A stretch of 64,000 bases of DNA from Lunularia cruciata. Taxonomy: Eukaryota > Streptophyta > Marchantiopsida > Lunulariales > Lunulariaceae. Position numbers and translations under genes: made by a program. The notes under the pieces were generated by a model. It was given only the letters and a program-made list of their open reading frames with translations. It had not been told where the DNA came from and did no database searches. Below are positions 22,797 through 34,849 of this stretch, piece after piece. Numbering within the stretch: the stretch's first letter is position 1; every line of letters begins with the position of its first letter. The stretch covers positions 129,001 through 193,000 of the forward strand of contig OX419756.1 in assembly GCA_948567375.1 (NCBI GenBank), given 5' to 3'.

Positions 22797-23774
22797 AGTT
22801 AGTGCAAACCAAAATGTATCTCTTCCTTGTGACTTAGGTCACTGGTTGAATGGGACCCACAAAATCAATTCCCCATTTCTCAAATGGGGCCAATGGAAAA
22901 ATTGGTCTCAAAGGCCATTGAGAAGTAGCCGTCGGCTTCCCCATTCTTTGACAAGCATCACAGCTTTGGATATGAGCATGCATGTCTTTGTACATTGTAG
23001 GCCACCAATACCCTGAGGAAAGAATCTTCTTTACAGTATTCTTTAGAGCATAGTGTCCTCTCGATGCTTTGGAGTGTAAAGACTCAATTACCCCTCCAAC
23101 TTCATATGACTCCAAGCATCACCGAAGTACTTTGTCTTTGCCCATCTTGAATAAAATGCTATGTTTTAGCTGATACAGCCCCATTTTCATAAGAAAGACT
23201 GCCCTATGCTCCGAGTCCAGCCCTTCAAGACAATGAGAGTATGCAGATAATGATATTCTGCTGCATACCTTGTACTTTGCATTGCTGTTAATTGATATAA
23301 TTCTTCATCAGGGAACCAATTGTCAATTTCCCACTCCTGGTCTTGAGTTTCTAACCTGGACAGGAAGTCCGCATTCAAATGCAAAGCTCCTTTGCTTACT
23401 TGTACAGTATATGTGAATTCTTGTAACAATAAGATCCATTTTGCAATTTGCCCAAACAAATCTGCCTTCTTGACCAAATGTTGCAATGCGTAATGGTCAA
23501 CACAAAAGACAAACTTGTATCCCAGCAGGTAGTGGCAAAATTTCTTGCAAGCATATACCATTTTGAGTGTTTCTCTTTCAGTTGCCAAATAGTTATTTTC
23601 AGAAACTGAAAGTTATTGGCTGGCATAATACACCAGGTAGTCCTTCTTCGTCTTGTCCTTCTGACTTAAGATGACTCCGATGGCCATGGACAAAGTGTCC
23701 ACATATACATGAAAAGGGACATCCCAATTCGGGGCCCTCATAATTGGTGCTTCAACCAGTTTCTTCTTCAACAC
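22797..23774 (-). pseudogene. E1 RNase H and integrase N-terminal half
   Basis: The RNase H part (23187-23626) reads ATEREALKMVYACKKFCHYLLGYK-like residues, VDHYALQHLVKKADL, QEFTYTVQVSKGALHLNADFLSRLE. The integrase part (22834-23115) reads SKASRGHYALKNTVKKILSSGYWWPTMYKD, CDACQRMGKP and FEKWGIDFVGPIQPVT, giving the HHCC finger and the first catalytic aspartate. Frameshifts and stops separate the two parts. Confidence 0.82.
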
Positions 23775-24560
23775 CTAGAAAGTTTCTTCTTGATCTGCTT
23801 CCCATAGGTAGTCTTCGGATTTCTTCAGAAGCTTTGTAAGGGGTGCAGCAAGCACCGCATAGTTTGAAACAAAGCATTTGTAGTATCCGACATGTCCCAA
23901 GAAGGCTCTTAGCTCCCAAATGTTCTTCAAGGATTGCAAAGCTGTGATTACTTTAACATTCTTGACATCAACTTCAATACCTTGGCTTGACACCCAATGC
24001 CCTAGAAGAATTCCCTTGTTCATTGCAAAGAAGCATTTCTCCGAGTGTAATGACAAATTGACAAAATGACACCTTTCAAAAGTTTGGCGAAGGTAATCTA
24101 AATGTACATCTCTTTGCCCAAACAAACAAAAATCATCAATAAACACTTCCACAAATTTGTGCATGAAATCCTTGAAGATTGAATTCATCATCCACTGGAA
24201 AGTAGCAGGAGCATTACACAACCCAAAGGGCATTTGATTGAAAGCAAAAGTGCCCCAATCGGTCATGAATGTGGTTTTATCCTTGTCCTCTTCTCAAATG
24301 GATACTTGATTGTACCCTAAGAATCCATCGAGAAAACTATAACAAGGGTGACCAGCTTCTTGGTCCAGAATTGTATCAGTAAAAGGCAAGGGATGATGAT
24401 CCTTCCTTGTGATTGTGTTCAACTTACGGAAGTCTCGGCACACTCGGATCTTCCCTGTTTTCTTCTTCGGGACAGTGACAATGGGGGAAACCCATTCACT
24501 GCTTAAGACAAGGAAGATGATTCCGGCCCCTAAGTACTTGTCGATTTCATCTTTCACCAA
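23775..24560 (-). pseudogene. E1 reverse transcriptase
   Basis: Two open pieces, 24294-24560 and 23775-24266, carry KKKTGKIRVCRDFRKLNTIT, DTILDQEAGHPCYSFLDGFLGYNQVSI, FAFNQMPFGLCNAPATFQ and the active-site motif VEVFIDDFCLFG, followed by the thumb and connection (LSLHSEKCFFAMNKGILLGH, ELRAFLGHVGYYKCFVSNYA). A TGA separates the pieces at 24291-24293. The catalytic aspartates are present. The Y/F-x-DD position is FIDD, as in E2 and F2. Confidence 0.85.
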
Positions 24561-25379
24561 AAGTGAGTACTTCAGGTTCAGGCGGTATTGTCTCTACCAA
24601 ACCAGAACCGCACCTTCAACCAGATCAATCCGATGTTCTCCAAATTCTTGTGGAATACTTGGCATTTGATCAATAGACCAGGCAAATACATCCTAGAATT
24701 CTATGAATAGGGCAGTGTATCCTACCAACTCCTCCAAAGTGACTATCTTTGAAATTTTTAAAATTTTTCCTTCAATCAATACAACATCTTGATAGTCATC
24801 GGGGTTGATGACTCCTTCAACGTGGCTTACTCGGCTTAACCCAAGGCGAGCTGCCATCAAACCCCCTTCCTCCAAGTCAGGTTCACCCGAGGCGAGGTCA
24901 TATGGATCTTTGTCTTCAACATCCACCTCGTAGCATTCCAAATAGTTCACTTGGACTTTGTCAGAGGATTTGTCTGAGGATGAAGACCATGAGTCTTTGG
25001 ATTCATCCTCCTCTTCTGACGAACTTGTTTCCCCAAGGTGGGGAACTTTCGTCCAACTCACAATCACCAGCTTTTGATCTTGGGGTGAAATGTCCTTGAA
25101 CCGTAACTTTTGTTGGTGCCAATCTACCACAACTTGGGCACTATACAATCAGGGTCTTTTGATCAATAGAGGGTAACCAGTCTTGGTCACTGGTTGCAAC
25201 ACAATGTAGTTCAACTTGAAGGGCACCACTCCAATGATCATGGTAATGTTTGACAGCATGCCCAAGCACCGTCCCCTGGTTTGGTCTGCAAATTTCAAGA
25301 CTCGGGGTGTTGGCTCAAACGTATGACACCCTAGTCGATTTGAAGTATCTTCGGTCATGACATTCACACCCAACCCTGA
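24561..25379 (-). pseudogene. E1 protease and acidic linker
   Basis: The 25149-25373 ORF reads GVNVMTEDTSNRLGCHTFEPTPRVLKFADQT and GVVPFKLNYIVLQPV. The 24693-25148 ORF continues with DWHQQKLRFKDISPQDQKLV, a Ser/Glu/Asp-rich stretch, and the lead into RT (VEGVINPDDYQDVVLIEG). LTR L6 cuts the sequence at the aspartate of the D-x-G catalytic triad, leaving (D)SGLG. An aspartic protease normally follows gag in this order. Confidence 0.8.
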
Positions 25380-26173
25380 TGTGACAACCCAGCAAATATC
25401 ACTTTTGCGGTAATCAAGTAAGTAAAGTTTGTTCTCGCAGAGGTACTATTCAGAAATGTCCAAATACAAAGTCAAAAGTCCTAATTGCAGTTCTTCTTGG
25501 TTTCTTCTTTAATCTCTTAGGTAGAAACTACACCCAAAAGAGAGTAACAAGCTCACAATCTTGACAACTGGTCACGAGTAACACACATAATCACATCATA
25601 GCAAATTCTGTCCAAACAACTCTTGATTGTGATGATTCAGATTCTCTTGGAGACGGCACTTCACTACAAAGAAAAATTTCACCTCAGAATTATTTTTGAC
25701 CCTTCCATTGAAGGCACAACTTCCTCGATCGAAATTGCTTCACATCAACTTCATGCTGCACTCACAAATGCAAAATACTACCAACACTACAATTCCTCTC
25801 AGATCTGTCAAGGCATTGCTCCAATGCACTTCACTCCGGATCAAACACACAGAATAAAGATCAAGGCTGCAGATTCCAACATCCATAGACACACTAACTT
25901 GCACTTCGGAATTCTCCACACTCACAAACACAAACACAGAATTGACAATCGGAATTAAGCTCAAGCGACGAGCACTGAAAACAACACTTTGCTTTATCTA
26001 TCTTCAGAAATATGAATACTGAATAACATAAGACTGCGAATGCTCCCCTTAAGTACTGAAGCAAATGGTAGTTCTTCCTACCTAAACACCGCTTCCTAAC
26101 ATCTCTTCCTACCTACAGATCCAAAGTGACAATCTATCTCTTCATATCTATCTCTTCCTATTTCAAAATCGAT

Positions 26174-28591
26174 ACTTATCCCAATCCGATGTCTACCTCA
26201 TCGGCTTCCAAACCCGATGATCTTCTTATCACTTCTCCTTCTTTGGGTATAGCTAATTCTACTAATTCCTTCACTAATTCTACTACTTCTACACTAGGAA
26301 CTACAATTGCACTAAGGAGTGACTTATCTAACTCTCTAATTCCTTCACTAATTCTACTACTTCTACAGTAGGAACTACAATTGCACTAAGGCGTGACTTA
26401 TCTAACTCTCTATTTCCTGACCCACTCTTCCCTAGTGTGTCAATTATCAAGTCCGATGACACCTGAATTCCTATTTCTGCAACATCGGGTTTCTGCTCTG
26501 CTGTCACACTATTCTGAATTTTCTCTAACTCTGAATTAACTAAATCTAATTGAAGACTAACATTATTCTCTACTTCTACATCTTCCAATCTATGCGCTCT
26601 CTCAATCGGATCAACAAGGTGTTCATATCCACATCCTTGGCTTTTCTCTTCCAAGTTTCCTGCACAAGTAACTTCAACTCATGTAGGCGGGCTTCTTCCA
26701 ATCTCCCTTCAGCCTCCATGCTTAGAAGTGCTCTCAACTTCCCCGCAACTTCTCCCACTGGTTTCGATGTATATCCTCGAGAACGTTCTACCTTCAACTC
26801 CTCATGATACATCTTCAACTCATCTTTGTCCTCTGTAGCGAGCATCTTCTTCTCTTCTGCATATTGCGTGCTCTACCTTTCCGCACTCTTGACAAGTTCT
26901 TGTAATGGTTCCTCTTCTTCTTGCCTGACTGCTAAATCTCTCTGCCATGCTTGATCCTTTGCCGCTGCACTCTTCTTCAAACTATCCAACTCCTGCTCCA
27001 TTACGGTGGTCATTGCCTTCAAATGGACATTCTTGATGCACACATCACTCACTTCCTCCTTCATCTTGCTCAGCCACATTGCCTGTTCCGCTAATTCTTC
27101 GGCTCGCCTCTACAGTTCTTTCTCTTTTACATCACTACTTTCTTGTAACATTGTAAGAGTCTTCTTTGTAAAGCCTTCCTCCTGCCTAAGTTCTTCCACT
27201 TCTTTACTTCTTTGGACTTGTTGCTCCTGCAACCCCTTCACTTCACTCATCAAATGCATCACCACCTGCAACTTGTTCATCCCCTTCCTACAATCTTGGG
27301 GAATTTCCTTCCAATGATCCTTCAGTAGCTCCAACAATGGTGTGACCACCTTTGTCAAATACGATATCCCACCAAAGTTCTCTTCCTCTTCATCGCCGTC
27401 TTTGTCTTGAGTCTGTACCGCCGTCATCGGCTCCTTCATCCAAAGTCGCGATCTTCGTATCTTTAGAGACATTGTTTCGGTACTTTCTTTGTCTTTGCCT
27501 CTTGAACTCGGCCCCGCTAGATACTCCTCCTTCTCTTCTGGTCTCGTCTTGTTCACCACCATCGCCTGACAAGCTTCATTGACCGCCACCAATTGCTAAA
27601 CTTCTGGCTCCCCCTTGCTATTGCTTCCGGACTCCTCACTTTTTAAGGTGAGCTCCTCTTCTTTGGATTCCTCCTCTTGTGACTCGGTTTCTTCCTTAGA
27701 CTCTGATCCCGATGATGCGTCCCTCACCATCTTCATATTCTTCGTAGTCAGCCGTCGAGTCTTTCTTTGAGTGGGAGGCAACTTTGCTTCTTTGGGTTTG
27801 CAGTGTTTCTTTGTCTTCGGACAGGTGATTTATTTGATCTTCCACTGTCCGGTCTTCAAGAAATACTCATCATTGACTCTCAGATGCAGCATATACTGGC
27901 GCTCTTCCTTGTCTGCTTCCCGTTGTAAATCCGGATGAATGTGAGACACCATACAATGACGCTCCTCTTTGGTCAGCAGGTTCAACCCAAAGTAGAAATG
28001 GGCTGCAAATGGTGCAAAATACTGCAGTGGAGAGCCCGTTTGCCAACTAATCACCACCATCTGCCTCGTTCGGTGGTGGAAGCACTTCGCCCAATTCACT
28101 CGAACTCCTGCAAATATTTGGTAGAAGAAGACAACTTGCTGCATGTTCACATAGGTGGTTTGTTCTGGCTTGAACATGGCCATCATTGCCCCCATGATGC
28201 TTCTTCAAATTGGATCCCGATAGGACTCCACCTTGTATCCATTCGTCCTTCTTGGAGCAAAAAATGAGTTGTGAATCTCCATAGTCTCCTCTATAGCATC
28301 ACACTTCCGATAGAAAGGTGATCCCCGTCGGCTCTCCTGCTTCTCTCCCCAATACTAACCTCCAATCCGACTCAGTCCATCAAGCTAGATTGCCTCTCTT
28401 CCCTTCCACCTCGGGACCCTCCTCACAATTACTTGCAGCAATTTCTGCCATCACTCCCGAGAAACTGAAATTCCTGTTCCATGCTAAGAAAGTAATATGA
28501 AGTCTAGTCAAGACTTTGATTCTAGCTTTACATCTAATCTTCGGATTGCAAAACCTTGCACCGCCAGCGCATTGGCCACCTTCTTTGCCAT
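26174..28591 (-). pseudogene. LTR-ORF of L6 (subfamily I)
   Basis: The methionine at 28591 corresponds to MAKKV. The N-terminal domain includes the 121-residue ORF at 27830-28195 (TTYVNMQQVVFFYQIFAGVRVNWAKCFHHRTRQM, HFYFGLNLLTKEERHCMVSHIHPDL). The acidic linker is at 27596-27781 (SGSESKEETESQEEES). Then come helical segments 27110-27592, coiled coil 26576-27079 (MKEEVSDVCIKNVHLKAM, MEQELDSLKKS, RLHELKLLVQETWKRKAKDVDMNTLLIRLRE) and the C-terminus ending EVDIGLG at about 26174. The frame is broken in several places. Confidence 0.62.
26264..26411. repeat. 74-bp tandem duplication in L6
   Basis: Units 26264-26337 and 26338-26411 differ at a few bases only (CACTAGG against CAGTAGG, AGGAGTG against AGGCGTG). 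Other LTR copies have one unit. The length shifts the reading frame. Confidence 0.85.
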
Positions 28592-29074
28592 AATCTGTTC
28601 TCTCATTCTACAATGCTGGAAGATGATACCTTCTCCTGGACGAGACACTATAACTCCCTCGGGATTTCAGAAAATTTCACTCTCGATGGGCTTCCGGACA
28701 CGTATTACTGCAAGATGACTCAAAGGGATTGGAAATTTACTTGGCACATTCAACTTGTCCTTGCACTGTCACAATCTTATATTACCCCGAATTGCAGTCA
28801 TTCTTCAGTCAATTTCAACTTCGAATTTCTCTCTTCTGTGTGCAAATCCTGGTCATTGTCAAGACATACTTCTTCTGCCTCTGCTGTTTCTTAAAATGTA
28901 CTTTCTTGCCACATACCAAGGTTGTTAAACGGTCTTCGTATCTTCTGTGCCTTCCGACTTGAAGACGGTGCTCTTTGGACTTTTTCCGTTGTACTTCTTT
29001 TCCGAGTACCTCCATCATTGGATCCAATATCGTCTTCTTTGGATGTCCTCCAAAGTTACTTCCATCCATTCTTT

Positions 29075-30599
29075 GAGTGTCTTCAAGGCACTTAATGATT
29101 TGGATCAAGAGAAGAAGGAAAAATTGAGAGATTACTCTGAGCGGTTCATGGCCTTATTGAACCAAGTTCCGAAACAATCCGGTGTGGTGGGTTATTCCGA
29201 TGCCCAAGCCATTACCTGGTTTCTCGGAGGGCTTTCACCGGAGATTCAAATCTTTGCCAGGGAGAGGAATGTAACTTCCTTGGACAAAGTCATCAAACAT
29301 GTTGCCTGATATGAGGCGGCTCATTCTCACTTGTCTAGCAACCAAAAAAATCGTGAGAAGAAGGCCAAGAAGCCGAGACAAAGAGCTTCTCGTAGCACCT
29401 CCCCTTCTTTGGAGGAATCCTCCACATCTTCTAGTTCTTCTTTGGAATCCGACAAAGAACCCAAGCCATGAAGAATATGAAGGCGCGGAGGAAAGAAGCC
29501 AGTAATGCCGCCAGTAAAGAATGTACCTAAGGCAAATCAAAAGTTGGAAACTCTTATTAAAGAGTTTGCGGATTTCAGGATCCAGATGATTGGGGCTAAG
29601 GACCGAAGAAAGCCCCCATAATTTGGTCGACCAAATGTATGGTGCACTGCATGTGGTAAATCTGGCCATGCTAATACGGAGTGTTTAACTCGTATGGCAT
29701 TTCCTATGCAACAAATTGATTGGGTTACCGGATGGGATCAGGGCAAAGAAGAAGAGTCTATATACCAAACCCAAGAAATACAGCCTCCAGCAAGCCCATT
29801 ATATCAAGGTCCCAGGTATGGACCACGAGAGTATAATCCTACTGCTCCCCCATGAAGACCACCAATGGGTGGCCAAAATAGACCTCAAAATGTTGCATCA
29901 GGTGCTTGTTACAATTGTGGCTCGATGGGACATTGGTCTCCAAATTGTCTGAAGCCAAGACGACAAATTGGGTATGTGCCCCTTTGTGGGAATTGTAAAG
30001 GATCAGGGCACACAAGAAATCAGTGCCCGCAACCACCCAATCCAAAGCCTCCTATCAAGTATGTACAGACTCCCGTAGAGCATGCTGCACTCCAGGGAAA
30101 GGGGGATACTAATTTAAATTGTATCACACTTGAGGAAGAGAGGCCTCAAGAAGGGAGTCCCGCTTCAGAAGGAGAGTGGCCAGACCTCAAAATTTTGACG
30201 GTAGAAACTCGCACGGGGAGGAAGAATCGAGCTCCCGAAGAAGCAAGTTTAGGTACGTCTTCTTCCTCATGAAAAATGAAGAGACTACAACCAAAAGCTA
30301 TCCTTTCTACGAAGGAGGAAAAGGTCCTAGCAAAAGCTAAAGCAAAAGCCTTGCAGAAAGAAATTAAGGAAGCAATACTACGCACGCGGGAGATGAGTTT
30401 GGAGGAAAATACTAAGACCCAACCTCTAGTGTTTCTGGCGGATATCAGGTCTGAAGTAAAAGACTTGATCCAAGCCGAAGTTGGTCAACCCTATGATCAT
30501 TGGGTCAAGAACCTACGCACTTTGATTACTATCCTCAAGCATCCCAAAGTTTGTTTTGAACAGGCGCAAAACTTAGATCCAAAGCCAAAGACAAAGTAG
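29075..30599 (+). pseudogene. E2 gag with three CCHC zinc knuckles
   Basis: The capsid end reads FKALNDLDQEKKEKLRDYSERF, GVVGYSDAQAITWFLGGLSPE, with a TGA after VIKHVA. Then comes a basic/serine-rich stretch and three nucleocapsid knuckles: CTACGKSGHANTEC (about 29645), CYNCGSMGHWSPNC (about 29906) and CGNCKGSGHTRNQC (about 29986). Between 30276 and 30599 is a Lys/Glu-rich helix region leading to the protease. Three knuckles rather than the usual one is notable. Frameshifts separate knuckle 1 from 2 and 3. Confidence 0.8.
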
Positions 30600-32210
30600 G
30601 TGAAATTGGGAGGAGTTCCACAATACAATATTGTGGCAGATATGGCGTCTACAAGTGCAAACGTCACATTTAAACAATTGTGGGAGGACAATAAGCTATA
30701 TTTAAAGCAGCTAAGTTTAGCACTCAAGAAAGTAAGGGCGATGACCAAGAAAGACTTGCCCGTAATTTATTGTATTGAACAAGAGGATTTGGGATCTCCT
30801 GAGGTGGATGCGGAGATAGCAGGCTGTATGATCACATCCATACCCATTGATTTGGGGTCGGGTGTGAATGTCATGATAGAAGACACTACACATCGACTGG
30901 GGTACACAACATTTGAACCAACACTCCGAATTCTGAAGTTTGCGGATCAAACCAGGAGACGGCCCTTGGGCATGCTGTCGAATATCACTACAATTATAAG
31001 AGGGGTGCCCTTCAAATTAAATTACATTGTGTTACAACCAGTAACCAAAACCGGCTACCTTCTCTTGATCGGAAGATCTTGGTTGTACAGTGCCCAGGTC
31101 ATGGTGGATTGGCACCAGCAAAAATTAAGATTTAAAGACATCTTGTCTAAAGAGCAAAAGCTGGTGATTGTGAGTTGGAAAAAGGTTCCTCATCTTGGAG
31201 AAACAACTTTTTCAGAAGACGAGGATGAATCCGAAGATTCATCGTCTTCATCTTTCAAGGACTCCGAAGACGACGTCCAAGTTAATTATTTGGAATGCTA
31301 CAAGGTAGAGGTCAAAGATGAAGACACATACGACATTGCCTTAGGTGAACAAGACTTGGAGGAAGGAGGTTTGACAGTAGTACGTCTCAGATTAAGCCAA
31401 GTAAGTCACGTAGAAGGTGTCATTAACCCCGATGACTGTCAAGATGTGGTCTTGACTGAAGAAAAGATTTTAAAGATTTCAAAGACAGTCACCGTGGAGG
31501 AGTTGGTAGGATACATTGCCTTGTTTATAGAGTTCCGGGATGTATTCGCCTGGTCTATTGATCAAATGCCGGGAATTCTACGAGAATTTGGAGAGCACCG
31601 GATTGATCTAGTTGAAGGTGCAGTTCCGGTTTGGCAAAGACAATACCGCCTGAACCCGAAGTACTCCCTCTTGGTGAAAGACAAAATTGATAAGAACTTG
31701 GGGGCCGGAATAATTTTCCCTATTCTAAGCAGTGAGTGGGTTTCCCTCATTGTCATTGTTCCAAAGAAAAAGACGGGGAAAATTAGAGTGTGCCAAGATT
31801 TTTGCAAAATGAATGCAGTCACCCAAAAGAACCATCATCCTTTACCATTTACAGATACAATTCTGGACCAAGTGGCTGGTCATCCTTGTTATAGCTTTCT
31901 TGATGGATTTTTAGGGTACAATCAAGTATCCATTCAAGAAGAGGATAAAGATAAAACCACATTCACGACCAATTGGAGCACTTCTGCTTACAATGAAATG
32001 CCCTTAGGGTTGTGTAATGCTCCCGCTACTTTCCAGCGGATGATGAATTCAATATTCAAAGATTTTCTGTGCAAATTTGTGGAAGTCTTCATTGATGATT
32101 TTTGTGTATTTGGACGAAGAGATGTACATTTAGATTACCTTTGCCAAACTTTTGAAAGGTGTCATTTTGCCGGCTTATCATTACACCCAGAGAAATGCTT
32201 CTTTGCATGA
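30600..32210 (+). CDS. E2 pol: protease, acidic linker, reverse transcriptase (536 codons)
   Basis: This is an open frame of 536 residues, though the counted start is not a true initiator because gag-pol runs in from upstream. The protease motif is IPIDLGSGVNVM (D84). Residues about 190-230 are acidic. RT begins near residue 340 with KKKTGKIRVCQDF, continues with SFLDGFLGYNQVSI and MPLGLCNAPATFQRMMNSIF, and has the active site VEVFIDDFCVFG (D499, D500). It stops at FFA because one base is missing compared with E1 (FFAMNKGILLGH). RT would copy element RNA into DNA in the virus-like particle. Confidence 0.85.
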   Translation: MKLGGVPQYNIVADMASTSANVTFKQLWEDNKLYLKQLSLALKKVRAMTKKDLPVIYCIEQEDLGSPEVDAEIAGCMITSIPIDLGSGVNVMIEDTTHRLGYTTFEPTLRILKFADQTRRRPLGMLSNITTIIRGVPFKLNYIVLQPVTKTGYLLLIGRSWLYSAQVMVDWHQQKLRFKDILSKEQKLVIVSWKKVPHLGETTFSEDEDESEDSSSSSFKDSEDDVQVNYLECYKVEVKDEDTYDIALGEQDLEEGGLTVVRLRLSQVSHVEGVINPDDCQDVVLTEEKILKISKTVTVEELVGYIALFIEFRDVFAWSIDQMPGILREFGEHRIDLVEGAVPVWQRQYRLNPKYSLLVKDKIDKNLGAGIIFPILSSEWVSLIVIVPKKKTGKIRVCQDFCKMNAVTQKNHHPLPFTDTILDQVAGHPCYSFLDGFLGYNQVSIQEEDKDKTTFTTNWSTSAYNEMPLGLCNAPATFQRMMNSIFKDFLCKFVEVFIDDFCVFGRRDVHLDYLCQTFERCHFAGLSLHPEKCFFA

Positions 32211-34271
32211 AGGAGGGAATTCTTCGGGGGCACCGGGTGTCAAACTGAGGTATTGAAGTCGATGTCGAGAAGGTTAAAGTAATCGTAGCTTTGGAATCTC
32301 CAAAGAACATCCGGGAGCTAAGAGCCTTCTTGGGACATGTCTACTACAGACGCTTTGTGTCAAATTATGCGGTGCTTGCTGCACCACTTACCAAGCTTCT
32401 AAAGAAATCCAAAGACTATCTATGGGAAGCAAATCAGGAAGAATCTTTCCAAGTGTTGAAGAAGAAACTGGTTGAAGCACCAGTTATGAAGGCCCCAAAT
32501 TGGGACGTCCCTTTTCATGTATATGTGGACACTTCATCCATGGCCATCAGAGTAGTCTTAAGTCAGAAGGACAAGAAGAAGAAGGACTACCCGGTATAAT
32601 AAGCTAGCCGACAACTATCAGTCTCAGAAAATAACTATTCAATGACTGAACGAGAAGCACTCAAAATGGTGTATGCATGCAAGAAATTTTGCCACTACCT
32701 GTTGGGATACAAATTCATCTTCTATGTGGACCATTATGCATTGCAACACTTGGTCAAGAAGGCAGATTTGTCTGGGCGAATTGCACGATGGATCTTATTG
32801 TTACAAGAATTCACATACACTGTATAAGTAAGGAAGGGAGCTTTGCATTCAAATGCGGACTTCTTATCCAGGTTAGAAACTCAAGACCAAGATTTGGAAA
32901 TTGATGATGGGTTTCCTAATGAAGAGCTATATCATTTAATGGCTGTTTGAAGTAAGCAGTATGCGGCAGAATATCACTATTTGCATATGTGCAATTGTCC
33001 TGAGGGGCTGGACCCGGAACAAAAGGCAGTCTTTCTTCAGAAAATGGGACCGTACCAATTGAAACAAAAATTTTTGTTTAAAATGGGCAAAGATGAAGTA
33101 CTTCGGAGATGTCTGGAAGCATACAAAGTCGGAGGAGTCATCAAATCCTTACACTTAGAAGCATCGGAGGGACACTATGCCCTGAAAAATACGGTGAAGA
33201 AAATTCTTTTGGCAGGGTATTGGTGGCCTACGATGTATAAAGATACTCATGCCCATATTCAGAGTTGTGATGCTTGTCAAATAATAGGGAAACCAACGGC
33301 AACTTCCCAATGGCCTTTGAAACCAATTTTGCCTCTGGCCCCATTTGAGAAATGGGGTATTGATTTTGTGAGTCCTATTCAACCAGTTACCCGTGTCACA
33401 AGGAAGAGGTACATCTTAGTATGTACCAATTATGCCACCAAGATGGTGGAAGCAGAGGCAACACAAAGAGATGATGCAGAGACAATGGTTGAATTTTTCT
33501 TCCGAAACATCATCTCCCATTATGGGTGTCCTCCAAAATTGGTCAATGATCGGGGAACTCATTTTTTGAACTTGATGGTGGAAGCGTTAACCAAGTACTT
33601 CCAAATTAAACATTGGAAGACCACGCCTTACAACTTAAAAGCGAATGGACTTATGGAGAAGGCTAATGGATTGCTGGGCAAAATTTTGAATAAGGTGACA
33701 GTCACTTATGCCTATGATTGGGATACAAAGTTACCTACAGCATTGTGGGCATATCAAACAACTGAAAAGATTACTACCAAGCAAACTCCTTACTTCCTAA
33801 CATACAGATTGCATCCCATATTACCAGTTGAGTTTGAAGTACCAACATATAGAATACTTTGTGAAGAACGTTTGTCGGAGGAAGAAAGCCAAAATCTTCA
33901 GATTCATCAACTGATGTGACTGATGATTGGAAGAGAAAAGGGATGATGCAATGCAAAATACAAAGGAAATTCAAGAACAACGGAAGGTCAGGCACGATAA
34001 AAGAATCAAACCTGTGGCTGTTCAGGAGGGAGACTTGGTATTGTTATATGATAATCGCCAAATATTTTTTCAAGGAAAATTACATCTGAGGTGGATGGGA
34101 CCGTATCATGTGATGCACATATATGTTAATGGTTCTATTCAACTCGCAGACCTGGACGGCAATCCTTTTGCAACTCGCGTCAACGGTTGGAGGGTTAGAA
34201 AATATTGGACCCCGAACCCAACTTTGTATAAAAACCCGGTTGTCGGTGTTTGCGAGGACGCTCACATTTGA
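32211..34271 (+). pseudogene. E2 RNase H and integrase
   Basis: RT thumb and RNase H: SPKNIRELRAFLGHVYYRRF, FHVYVDTSSMAIRVVLSQ, MTEREALKMVYACKKFCHYL, VDHYALQHLVKKADLSG, with stops at 32597, 32825 and 32948. The integrase ORF at 32981-33919 (312 residues) has the HHCC finger (GHYALKNTVKK to CDACQ), FEKWGIDFVSP, VNDRGTHFL and LMEKANG as the D, D, E residues, and YRLHPILPVEFEVPTY. The C-terminal part at 33927-34271 has VRHDKRIKPVAVQEGDLVLLYDN and RVNGWRVRKYW. There is no chromodomain. The TGA stop at 34269-34271 overlaps the polypurine tract. Confidence 0.85.
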
Positions 34272-34282
34272 GGGAGGGGGTA
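34270..34282 (+). promoter_or_regulatory. Polypurine tract of E2
   Basis: GAGGGAGGGGGTA lies immediately before TGTGGTACCC. The same tract, inverted, flanks L5 (21258-21270) and L8 (42296-42308, variant CGCTC). It primes plus-strand DNA synthesis in LTR retrotransposons and marks the exact LTR start. Confidence 0.9.
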
Positions 34283-34849
34283 TGTGGTACCCACATTTTT
34301 TTTGTTTTTCTGTGTTTATTAGTGTTTAAGAGAAGAAGTAAGCACTAGAAGTCAAATTGCGGACAAACAATGGATGGAAGTAACTTTGGAGGACATCCAA
34401 AGAAGACGACATTAGATCCGATGATGGAGGTACTCGGAAAAGGAGTACGATAGAAAAAGTCCAAAGAGCATTGTCTTTGGGTCGGAAGGCACAAAAGATA
34501 TGAAGACCATTTAAGAACCTTGGTACGTGGCAAGAAAGTACATTTCAAGAAACGGCGAGGCAAAAGAAGCATGTCTTGACAGTGACCGGGATTTGCACGC
34601 AAAAGAGAGAAGGTCGAATTTGAAATTGACTGAAGAATGACTCCAATTCGGGGTAATATAAGATTGCAACTGCACAAGGACAAGTTGAATGTGCCAAGTA
34701 AATTTCCAATCCCTTTGAGTAGTTGTCTTGCAATAATGCGTGTCCGGAAGCCCATTGAGAGTGAAACTTTCCAAAATCCCAAGGGAGTTAGAGTGTCTCG
34801 TCCAAGAGAGGGTATCATCTTCTAGCATCGTAGAATGAGAGAACAGATT

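Larger units (their letters stand above)
17438..25379 (-). mobile_element. Family E element E1 (minus strand, truncated in the protease)
   Basis: This has the complete 3-prime LTR L5 (17438-21257), the polypurine tract TACCCCCTCCCTC as read on the plus strand (21258-21270), and pol read leftwards: integrase, RNase H, RT, linker, protease. A solo LTR-F (22105-22796) sits in the integrase. Pol ends at 25379, inside the protease active-site codon, where LTR L6 starts. Gag, the primer-binding site and the 5-prime LTR are missing. Confidence 0.85.
25380..29074 (-). repeat. Family E giant LTR, copy L6 (subfamily I), fused to E2
   Basis: It starts TGTGACAACCCAGC at 25380 inside the E1 protease (possible target bases CCTGA at 25375-25379). 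It runs 3.7 kb to about 29074, where the last 90 bp or so (the LTR start, TGTGGTACCC side) are missing and gag of E2 begins in the opposite orientation. It has a 74-bp tandem duplication in the C-terminal coding part. Confidence 0.82.
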
